Of a stretch of 64,000 nucleotides of DNA, positions 46,601 to 54,115 are shown piece after piece. Under the pieces are notes generated by a model, which had not been told where the DNA came from, did not search any database, and worked only from the letters and a program-made list of their open reading frames with translations. The position numbers and the translations under genes are program-made. Positions within the stretch are counted from its first letter, which is position 1; every line of letters starts with the position of its first letter. The DNA is from Cladocopium goreaui (lineage: Eukaryota > Sar > Dinophyceae > Suessiales > Symbiodiniaceae): the NCBI GenBank assembly GCA_947184155.2, contig CAMXCT020001435.1:650331-714330 (forward strand). Direction: 5' to 3'.

Positions 46601-47282
46601 ACAAGAATTAGATGATATGCTCAAAGAATATGACATGAAAAGGGATTCAGTAGAAATCAACCGTGACGCGCCCCAATGGTCCCATCATGCAGTATGGAAC
46701 CGAAAGTATATGGAACCGAGCCCAGGATACACACTGGAGCAACTATGGGCCGACTCCGAACCTGCCATAAGCAAAAAAACAACCACGTCATATGATGTAC
46801 AAACAAATGACGTGCAACGTGCAGTAGCGGCCATTCAGCACTTCCCATCCCCCGTTCCCCCTGATAGCCCCTTCATAAGAACACTAGGGACACCGGCTGC
46901 CCTAAAAGCCCCACCGCAGACGGACACCCTGGCGCAAAGAGCTCTAGAAGAATGGGAACGCACTGTGTGTGAAAACAAGGCAGTGGCAATCCTCGCCGAG
47001 ATCCAAGCCGGCCGACCAACTATAATCCATAAAGATGGGGGTGAAATGCTCATTGCCATTGTCCTTGATAGGCCACTGGCGGAAGCGAAAGCACTAGTGG
47101 ATGACCCTGCGGCATTCGCTCGCGAAATGACGCGAATCCTGCGTGACAAACAAACCCACCCGCTTATTGCCCAAATGATGAAACCAGCGGCAAGCAGTAA
47201 TCCACCCTCCGCCGCTGCTGCAGCCAGTGGTGCTAGTAGCAGCAGAGAGCCTCGCGCTGCCTCACACGAGCAGTTCCAGTGA
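40416..47282 (+). CDS. ORF C: giant alpha/beta-hydrolase-like plus superfamily 1 helicase protein
   Basis: From ATG 40416 there are 2,288 uninterrupted codons. Residues 1-380 are unassigned. At 410-515 a hydrolase-like set appears: IYIRGHSAGSYAG (nucleophile S419), HHADDRLCVW (acid D472/D473) and HNYSHW (base H510/H514), with the usual strand spacing. At 940-1440 there is an SF1 helicase: GLFGAGKSKS (K951), LLVIDEGQQYG (D1070-E1071), LWTGDSEQTPGG (D1098) and VGLTRSKS (R1436), nearest in style to Upf1-like enzymes. The remainder has a conserved PGIYFFDGWRLHP segment, then YWFRELYL, VPAWMIPP and a Ser/Ala-rich end. An edge-truncated paralogue at 59.4-64.0 kb keeps the acid, base and helicase motifs in the same order. 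No membrane segment or signal peptide is evident. Its role is unknown; replication or mobility of an element is likely. Confidence 0.8.
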   Translation: MLGEWAGAIAFPIPERGEWPRHGDGRYLRPDFAERTPPFLTWARPIFEQGALSPLSVFPADFPILCLPGDKLFQSKELTIGYSLPPIVHAFHGSKVGLGQQLRQWLNKGLQPLAVSLIGVDEAPPLWTHPTGCDFVRGSKLIAKPHVLQNRSLTKLQVLLLQSLWTPVEAPNNNNDHTPWSKTCDPANVFCGQHASLQLPSAPILPLLEALQRRLGIDPGNAELAINEVLASHTDPQYTAWKLTVMDNTSWQLNDADPGSLEVQCTGLGGGELDEDWDVLLACKKEAHVYGPSLSKQDDWNARAGTVAGTAHTQEYLLLHIAMFPIGAHFWCRVLGMPSANQLQAQIISRAMKLLQFCPIIPAHRKPPWPGYIHGLRLFTKLLVAHPLVGVCLPPEIRPVDLLRLTGYMVGSIYIRGHSAGSYAGMVWETILSEFPDVGGKTVLAAIALPPSLLTTCNLSQLREIHLIHHADDRLCVWNPSNHDIKLLKQRGFKITHITGWRAYLGTAQHNYSHWTRVALPEGRPDMEQLEGTPGVLPFEVYSQAPLRLISWCSFELSRTARKLLRELAEMCELPETTTQALVTHIAAHNSEVKTEQEATQYLATLATVTISSRSKLLNYTTMVQHFLGTLQLPLAVYMLDYYLPMLSPNEGYNETGLTMQSAGPIRQPSQPIALEFLFKGSEFGHWKVKGGQDAFAFRHPSLGKTEVFSLLASDAHHHKVSPIGTGRLIAMVGTADALAYDGDDLQILFGLVLAITPRAAKKKDELAASRIYRQCNPKFIEVAFLSGPAIEFFAKEQLEALQDWYSASGQHLDPVDATVQGQNSPVPQTFFLDTMWMFGCTKPTRELTAVAQTPPCRYHLGLGIYNVQTAVEGMEGNKRSHFLHLCGQLLRLVLIPCHVEGELHPWTRSTALSFAAELDGHVLGTLCAVTMALLTNRLDLCIQGLFGAGKSKSMAILILALIEIDTTDSLKILFICKENSGTRSFADLLLWLDPPSGVFGRIGRLVGDQERNKSSYSHTKFDIHPRERRQMLNKCQLILATGGTVAQDLTMQWSTMSGFMQELSLLVIDEGQQYGTDREIAVISLLKQQPLVLWTGDSEQTPGGIDRAARNAKRARQLLLAKKHGLRSDRNYYMPANLADAMIRLLDGSANEGLTALSQILKRGQSTLGQLWTSHLSPQDEEDLRAASTVLPGLKAVFEAAQPNMQRHSRFVDSELLAGTALNFPRSLVRLAWILQHAATLLPMAGDIQAVLNSQTAGVSDIHAWGLMLPSSSRVSPVTYHAVVAVRYPNLCRKINGLWELGSFASGGLPDKPPGFQLVLWDTNARINGLVATDLETLVSEVLSPFPHNAGFADGLFTMTTATDHKNNLNRSVLKRDYVRTLRVETIANSAGGTAQVSIVAQPSIGFLNTKYYSNGSPTEDTEDCLGRITVGLTRSKSLTLLVSPLDMMGLMGMAQVIAAIAYGIRGLRRGETTWRWPDFDPDPVQENLAQLSRWSLNSAPTWEFPPLAIANQYYDQQADEVKRARYRLILVRGSDLRWLNRERFQEVEAGLRTQHKWLPEQDLPFSEVVLYAYAADRTPFPTYVCLPSGLYKARTGHIVAQTGPDQEILSLPGIYFFDGWRLHPKLPIPDHLPRAKEAPVRGTALNAPAPDTEPKRSPEEEARDILAVAAKNQPEDGPSTRRAAVRACKYLRAMVSQYETTIQAVHSAARTHTQRSKGTVGPAVDYRPQGEALPVISADLTSELLHCLSTLPDPWPLAKITIDMEKPSQWVSKLCRLYFADEYAKRTVGLPSRRHVPDIAGALRAVQAILPKLEVKMIEFLAEWMVTLLMPASHVLEVRAPHLSFMMLKEYWFRELYLGLKVTASFDRSESYTRVIDGQVRCITPEVKPQNLQVIWNVQFITVFVPAWMIPPVYHSLRRESIKTTSSASPIGVQSVRPTWFEDTTPRDTTSQQPQDPQKEQPQPLHGLKLVIKEEVLPATDQPQFQSLELLAGRGLLAPDTWKCKRAQVSLKATIDVPMLGTIIEENGDGLLEDSHMPVGWPLHIDGAVRQCCIHRAASLQELDDMLKEYDMKRDSVEINRDAPQWSHHAVWNRKYMEPSPGYTLEQLWADSEPAISKKTTTSYDVQTNDVQRAVAAIQHFPSPVPPDSPFIRTLGTPAALKAPPQTDTLAQRALEEWERTVCENKAVAILAEIQAGRPTIIHKDGGEMLIAIVLDRPLAEAKALVDDPAAFAREMTRILRDKQTHPLIAQMMKPAASSNPPSAAAAASGASSSREPRAASHEQFQ

Positions 47283-47611
47283 GCCACATGAAGTGACGCA
47301 GAGACCCCAAATTTATCATCCATGCATTTAGCGTGTAACTTGCTTCAGGTTGAGCGGGGTTGTCACCATGGGGTACTCATGGTTGATGGCCACCTGCTAC
47401 AATTGCCTATGCTGTCAGCATGTCGGAGCCAATCGGGGAAGGGAGGCGGTAGGGGGCGGATATCTTAATCCTGTTCTGGGTTTTTAATTTGTATTTGTTC
47501 ATGTTGTGCTACCTTAATTGTTGCATGGTAGTTTAGTGCGATGTCAAAGTACATCAAGCCATGGCGCCCGTTGCTGTCTTGCTCAGGCAATCCAGTACCT
47601 GCATTGCTTGA
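47283..47611. other. Spacer between ORF C and ORF D
   Basis: 329 bases with no gene or repeat seen. Confidence 0.5.
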
Positions 47612-48067
47612 ATGCCACCTGACCATATGAGCTCAGTGCAATCAAGTGAAGTAGTATGCCTGCCTCAAGAACCCCAGACTCACAATGAGGCACAGGATCT
47701 CCTCCTACTGCAGGACTATGTGCACAGACTGACGAATACTCTCAGAACTTTGGAAGACACCCACGCCGTATTGCAGCAAACAGAACTCCTTGCAGGTGTT
47801 ATCAACGAGCAAGACTGCAGAGACATTCGCACAGCCTGCTGTTGCATAAGAAGTCTGCGCATTCGAGTAGAAGCCCGTGCCAATGTTACGGAACGTGAAG
47901 TGATTAGTCGACAGCTACAGCTCATGCATGCGAGCGTACAACATTACCGGACTGAGGACCTTAACACAGCTGACACAAGTTGCCTGTCCAGAACCTCGTT
48001 TGAACACTTTGAGGATAGACCTGGTCCTTGGGCAGAGAAAAACGCTCGTATTCCTACACCAAGGTAA
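47612..48067 (+). CDS. ORF D: small helical protein
   Basis: ATG to TAA, 151 residues; an alternative start is Met6. Residues 25-120 are predicted by eye to be helical and partly coiled (AQDLLLLQDYVHRLTNTLRT, LQQTELLAGVINEQDC, with CCCIRSLRIRVEARA). No family is recognised. It follows ORF C on the same strand, as small ORF D' follows C' on the minus strand, although D and D' show no clear similarity. It may encode an accessory factor of the element. Confidence 0.5.
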   Translation: MPPDHMSSVQSSEVVCLPQEPQTHNEAQDLLLLQDYVHRLTNTLRTLEDTHAVLQQTELLAGVINEQDCRDIRTACCCIRSLRIRVEARANVTEREVISRQLQLMHASVQHYRTEDLNTADTSCLSRTSFEHFEDRPGPWAEKNARIPTPR

Positions 48068-48102
48068 CTGAGCTAGCTACCATGATCACCTGACCGCATT
48101 TA

Positions 48103-48450
48103 ATGCAGTTGGTTTCAACACTTGCTAAGTTGACCGCTCGAGCTGCGCAACGCTTGCAAGCCTGCATCCATATTGTCGAGCTCGCCCTTCGCGAACTCGA
48201 TCGCATTGGATTCAGTTTTGAAAGCGGTATACACCGCCAGAGTGCACTGCAACTCCCATATATGGGTACAATCTCCCATATCACGAAGCTGCATAGCATG
48301 AGCACTCGCATAGTGAAGCTGCTCACAATACCGGTGCAATATGATGATTGGAAAAGCAGTACTGAGCGGACTCTGAGGGTACCTGAGTGCTGTTACCGCG
48401 CCGTCTTTTTCACCTTAGATCACGTTTCACCCCTTGTTTCACGGCGGTAG
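48103..48450 (+). CDS. ORF E: small protein downstream of ORF D
   Basis: ATG to TAG, 115 codons, one frame back from ORF D and 36 bases after its stop. The first half looks helical (STLAKLTARAAQRLQACIHI and LALRELDRIGF) and the rest is less regular. No family is recognised. It may be a separate gene or a broken extension of ORF D. Confidence 0.4.
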   Translation: MQLVSTLAKLTARAAQRLQACIHIVELALRELDRIGFSFESGIHRQSALQLPYMGTISHITKLHSMSTRIVKLLTIPVQYDDWKSSTERTLRVPECCYRAVFFTLDHVSPLVSRR

Positions 48451-49820
48451 TTTCTCACCACTTTGTTGTGACCCGGCGTTGTCGGTGTTTGCTTCAAAGT
48501 GTCAGGGTGTAATGTCATGCCGTGAAGGCGCTCGTTGTGATCTCGGGGATCCTGGCTGGGGGGATCCCTGGTTTCCGCATTGAGCCTTGTTGCTTCCCGC
48601 ACCCTTCAAGTGGCCCATGGTGATTTCGTCTTTTTTGTTTGTTGTTGTTTAATTTTATGGGCCTGTCAACATGACACACAAGTTGTCATCTGCATGCGCT
48701 GAGATGATAACAAGCTATCACCTCTCGCCTCAACAGATCTGTTTCACCCATAAACTGGAACCTGTCACGTCACGGTTTTGTGGCCTTGTGGTTGTTTTTC
48801 TTTTGTGTGTTTTTGGTTTGTTTGTGTTTTGTTTGTGTTTGTTTTGGTGTTTTTGTTTGCTTTGGTTTTTTGGTTTTCGGTTTCTGTTCTCCGTTTTGTT
48901 CTCTGGAACGTGACAAAGCCTTTGGACTATGTATCGGTCCTCTTCCAGTTTACTTTTGCGGCCACTACAGCATCGGCCCCTGCGTGAATTCAGTAATTAA
49001 TCTCATTTGCAACATGCTTGGATAGATGTTGAACGACCTGGCGAAAGCCACACGGCGTTGGACGGAAAAAAGGTCACTGCACTGTGCAACTTCACCGATG
49101 GCCGCAGGGGAGAACTTTCAAGGCGACACCAGTCCTCTGAACGCACCCAACCAACTGTGAACCCTGTTTGAACTCGTCAACCACTCCCAAGTCTGGTCAA
49201 CGGCCTTGAGCATGGCCTCCCAAAGGAGGATATTTTTGCCACCAAGGACTGCGGCAACTTCAGACTCTTGAGAACACTCTCCTCACTGCGTAGTGAGGCC
49301 AAACGCTTCAACCAGAAGCCAAGTCTGCCAGGCCTGTAGGAGACACGTTGTTGTGCATCCATGATCTGAATGCTTGTCAACTGTTTCCTTCAAGACATCA
49401 GACAAGCATGACTTTAGAGTAGCAGGATGCCCAAACTTCACCATCTGTTGTATGAAAGCTTCCATGGAACTCCCCAAATTTGCGTTTTACACACGCCAGT
49501 CCGTTGACCTTCAGAGCTACCGCACTTTAACATGATCCTATCAATTTCAATCCTGTGCAAGTTGCTGTCCTGACACCCAAGCCCCCCCACTTGTCGAAGG
49601 CAGCAAGGAGGGAACCACTTGAAGCAGCTTGGAGCCCTTAGGCAACAAAGTAGCTGCATTCACTTCAACCGCTGGGAGCTTGTGCCGCACACACAATCTG
49701 TCCCAAACGAGCTGGACATTCCCAGTTGTTTCAAACATGCCGTGACGCGGCCAGTGCCCGCAAAAATCCACAATAAGACAGCACGAGCAAGCGTGCTGAT
49801 GCGGCTCCCTTGTCACTACC
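48451..49820. other. 3' flank of the ORF cluster; GT-rich tract; no confident gene
   Basis: A strongly G/T-rich tract (about 48770-48900) lies downstream of ORF E. The C' units also have a G/T-rich tract near their 3' end on the coding strand, but I see no clear homology between them. Minus-strand ORFs at about 49280-49850 are short and unassigned. Confidence 0.45.
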
Positions 49821-51265
49821 ACCTCCTGGCAAGTGAAGCACATCATCATAAGGTTAGCCTCATAGGCACTGGGAGGCTTGTTGCAATCGTAGGAGCCATA
49901 GATGCTTCAAATCCTCTTTGGGCTGGTCCTTGCCATCACGCCACGCTCATCCAAAAATAAAAACGAACTACCTGCCACCCGCATACACAGGCAGTGCTAC
50001 GCAGTCCGAAGGGCTTCCAGACAGGCCACCAGAGTTCCAGCTCGTGCTTTGGGAAACTAAGGCTAGAATCAATGGGCTAGTAGCTACAGACCCAGAGACG
50101 CTCGTGTCAGAAGTGCTCATTCCTTTCCCCACGAATGTCGGGTTCGCCAATGGACTCTTCGTAATGACCACTGCAACAGATCACAAGAACAACCTCAACC
50201 GTTCAGTGCTCAAGAAAGATTACGCCGCACTCTCCGCGTAGAAACAATAGCCAACTCAGCAGCCTTGGCCGAATCACTATCCTTAACCGTATTCCCCGCT
50301 CGACATGATGGGGCTTATGGGCATGGCTCAGGTTGTTGCGACCATAGCATATGGCATCCGAGGCCTTCGAAGAGGAGAAACAACATGGGATTGGCCTGAC
50401 TTCAACGCCAACCCAGTACAGGAAAATCTTCCACAGATGAGTAGATGGTCTCTGAACGCAACACGTGCATGGGAATTCCCTCCCCTTCCAATCGCAAACC
50501 AATACCATGACCAACAGACCAATCAGATGAAGCGAGCGAGATATCGTCTGATATTGGTGCGATGGTCAGATATGGAAATTTGACACCCTGTGGGAATACT
50601 CTTTGGGTTAAGGGTGAAGCGACATGCCATTCATCATTAGTTGTATAGTTTGTACACAGAGGATACGTGGAAGGCTACTACAAGAGTTCATGACGCGATG
50701 ATACTGCAAAGAGATCATGGAAGATTGGTAGAGAACACTCTACTTATTGCAGGTCCTTCTCAGTATTCTTATTTTGTCTGGCTATGGACCCGATATATCA
50801 TCAAATATGAATCGTATTCCTCGGGTCATTAGCGTGCAGGGGTATATTGACGACAACACGATTGCAGGACCAGGACATGATGACATAAGATAAATGACGA
50901 ACCAAGAGGGGGTTATCACTTCTAAATTTCAATGAATTATATTCGCTTGACCAAACACCCTCTATAATATATGCTTTGTAAAGCCATTTGCGAATGGCTT
51001 CGCTTAAGTGCATATGAAAAAAAAACTTAGAAAATTATGGAGGCAGCAACCAAGCAACAGTTAAACAGCAGCAAGTTTATCACTGTTTTTGTGCCCGCAT
51101 GGATGATCACCCCGGTTTACCACAGCTTGCGCAGGGAAAGCATCAAGAACGCGAGTTCCGCCAGTAGGTGTCCAGTCTGTCTGCCTGACAGTCCCTTCAT
51201 CCGTGCTTATTGCCATTGTCCTTGACATGCCACTGGCGGAAGCGAAGACAGCGATTTTATCGGCT
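49820..51265 (+). pseudogene. Eroded ORF C copy with several internal deletions
   Basis: Segments collinear with ORF C are joined by deletions. 49835-50000 matches 42560-42735. 50005-50265 matches 44335-44590. 50265-50310 is a collapsed version of 44590-44765. 50305-50580 matches 44760-45035 and includes DMMGLMGMAQVVATIAYGIR. 51065-51180 matches 46110-46225 (FITVFVPAWMITPVYHSL). The last pieces match 46859-46880 and 47047-47090. Helicase motifs I-III are missing and frames change, so the copy is dead. The matching parts are close at nucleotide level, implying a source similar to, but not identical with, ORF C. Confidence 0.85.
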
Positions 51266-51957
51266 ATCCTCTCACAAAAGACACTCATACTTGCACGAGC
51301 CGAAAAGTGTATTGGACTGACTCCTCGAGAAGCTTGCCGTATCCTTAACGGAACTGACTACACACCCATATGCTCATTGCTGGCACTGGAGTGTAATTGT
51401 AGGTGCAAAACAGCTCTAGTAATCAACAGCCCGCTTCCAAGTTGGGTGCTCCGTCAGTTGGATCAGTCTGGATTCGGAGCACACTGTATCCAAGGTGTTG
51501 CGATCTCACTCGGGCTATTACTGCTGGGGCGTGCCCAATTGTCTGATCGCAACTTATGGACAGCAACTACACATCCTACTACCCTGAAACAAATCAATCC
51601 TAAAGCTGCCGAAAAGTTTATACATCGGCTCAGGCTGTTTCGGCAGCCAATCCTCTCTGTTGTCTCCAAGAGTATTGCCTTTAACACGTTTGCACAGAGC
51701 GTTGTACTTATACTACATCCTACTTTGGGGCTGCCACAGAAGATCTTCAAATGCTGCGGGCGGCAGCAACTGAACTCCTACTAGGACGTAGTTGGATTAG
51801 ACAGGACCTCCTTGCCTTTGTATTTCGATTCTGTAAAATTGCACCATTACTTGACCCTGGCGTGAGTATCCTTGTGTCTGCATTAGGGCTGTTTCTGCGA
51901 AAAGGAGGCAAGGTTCATGAACTTTATGTTGAGGGCCCTCCGGCAGTGAACAGACAA
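51265..51957 (+). CDS. Unidentified protein-like frames, possibly another element remnant
   Basis: After the ORF C relic, one frame stays open to 51784 (GLTPREACRILNG, VINSPLPSWVLRQLDQSGF, ISLGLLLLGRAQLSDRNL). A second frame, one base back, continues from about 51730 to 51957 with ELLLGRSWIRQDLLAFVF and ALGLFLRKGGKVHELYVEG. The two could be one protein with a frame break. No start codon and no family is recognised. It is cut off by the poly(T) boundary of the minus-strand retrocopy at 51958. Confidence 0.35.
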
Positions 51958-51968
51958 TTTTTTTTTTT

Positions 51969-54115
51969 CTCCGGTTTGGCCGATTCGCACTAGGCACGGT
52001 CCTTACAATAGCGTAAGCGGTGAAAAGCATTTAGAAAAAAGGACTCGTGTGGTCCAAAAACGCGGGCAAATCATCACATCAATACAAACAAAAAGCCAAA
52101 ACAAAAAACGCAACCAAAACGACCCGCAAATCCCCCAGCCAGATTTGCGTTTCGCCAAAAAGCAAACAGCGAAGCAACAAAGAACGGGGCCGGGCCCAAA
52201 CAAGAACCAAACCAAACAACTTGAGATTTGCCTTGAATACAGTGACCTAAGCCACTGTATCGTCATCAAAAGCATGCAAACTAATTAAGTGCGGCAGAGC
52301 GAAAAATATAGTACACGATCACCCAGATTCTAATCATCCATACAGCCGTGACTGTCACTCCAGCTCTCTGAAAGGTAGGCAAAGCAGGAATAGCTGACAG
52401 TACAGCTCGTATCAGTTGCCATTCTCATTGTCAAAGTTGGTCCTATGATGATGAGTGAAGTTGGAGTCCAATCTCTGTAGTAAGATACTGCCGCAGTGGT
52501 GATGTGACTCAATACCCCCCTCAAGGGGGGTAGGGATTGACAGCCTGTAGGTCATGCAGGACAATAACTGTAATTCATCCCAGATGCTGTCATATCGTAG
52601 GAAGCCAAGAGGACCTGAAACGGTGCCAATGGTGAAAGATCTCCGCAGATAAAAAGGATCCTCTCCGTAAGGTCATTGCAGATGAATAGAATACACTCGT
52701 GCAGAGGGGAGGCTTAAGCAAAGAAAGATTGCTACTCAGCGACCTGTACACAATTGCGCCGCTCGCACATGGCAATCGAGCTCAAGCCACAAACTTGAAG
52801 AGGTGGCTAGGTTTGCTGTACCAGCACCAGATTGACTAGCAGGATTCACAAGGTGTCATCGTCCCAGCAAAAACTGCTGCAAGTCAGATGTTCCAGAGGT
52901 TCGCAGTGCATCTCACATAGGGCCACTCTCCCCTAGAGTGAGCCATGAGCAGAATCACAACGTCCCATCAGCGCACCGATCCATGTTGGCAGGCTTTGCT
53001 GCACTAGGGCGCTCCAGACTGAACAGCAGGAAGCACTACTGGACAGCGCCAGTAGTGCTCACTGCAGTGCAGCCTGGTCCATGGCTCTACCGGGGATCTA
53101 CCGCCCCTCCCGGAAAAATCGTAGAAACAAAACAGAGCGAGAAGGGCCCTCCCCAGACAGCCAACGAAAAAGCCACATGAATCAAACAGCCCAAAACCGC
53201 AAAAGGACATAAAGGAGGTAAAACGGAGAGGAGGGGACGGTGACAGGAATCTGCCCCACCGCAAACGAATTCAGAGTAACTAGAGATAAGACCAATGTAG
53301 TGAAGGTGAAATGACAGAGCAATGATGTAGAGCGGTTACCTCAGTATCCAGGCAACAGGTAAACCAGAAGACACAACAACCACCAAAGAGAACCCTGCCA
53401 TCATGGGGGAAAGCAAATCACAAGAGGGGGGAGAGGCCAAAACAAAACACACACAACGACACCGGCCACACAGAAGGAGCGAGGAGAGGAGCCAGGAGGC
53501 AGCAGAGGACAGAGGGAGAGGGACACACCCGCACCAGAAGGGGTACAAACGTGCCTTAGCGGAGTTCAAAAAAGGGGCCAAGGATCATACAATGATGAAT
53601 GCCTCAGTGAGGGTGCACACAGCACTCCAACAACACAGGAAACATGGTGTAGAGGGAACGAGCCCCACACAGGGCCAAAGGCCTTTAGTGCCATGAGACA
53701 CAATGAAGAGGGGAAATCAATGCACAACAATCACTCCAAGCACAGAGGCAAGGCAACCAGGCCGTCGCCGGAAGCAACGATACCCAGAGGGAGGGACCAG
53801 TAAAACCTGGACCAAGGCGCCAAGGAGGAACATCCGAGGGGGAGTGAGGGTCACGTCAGGCAGGGAACAGTAACCACAAACCGAAAAGGACAGAAAAAGG
53901 CACCAACACCTAATGTAGCTCTGCGGATGGCAAAACCTATGGATGAGTCAGCGAATTCAAGTGCCTTGGTTGGTAGAAAGGGTGGGGGAGTGGGTGGCTA
54001 ATCAAGACTACATCTGGGGACAACAACAGCATCTTCACCCATCGATGATTGTCAGGCAAAGACTGTGAGAAAGCGAGTGCGTGCACTAGGCTTCATGGCA
54101 GAGGCAACCTTAGTA
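51969..54115 (-). other. 3' untranslated-like region of copy 1, with hairpins
   Basis: The region matches 56370-58510 nearly base for base. Stem-loops visible are CCCCCC-TCAA-GGGGGG (about 52513-52530); AGCACTACTGG-ACAGCG-CCAGTAGTGCT (53032-53059); CGCAAATC...GATTTGCG (about 52124-52148); and ACAGTGAC-CTAA-GCCACTGT with one mismatch (about 52239-52258). Plus-strand ORFs of 80-97 codons occur in both copies but are antisense to the unit and not supported. Confidence 0.6.

Noticed and set aside
53403-53696. 97-codon plus-strand ORF, repeated at 57798-58091
   Set aside because: It lies antisense in the 3' region of both units, and its conservation is explained by the recent duplication.
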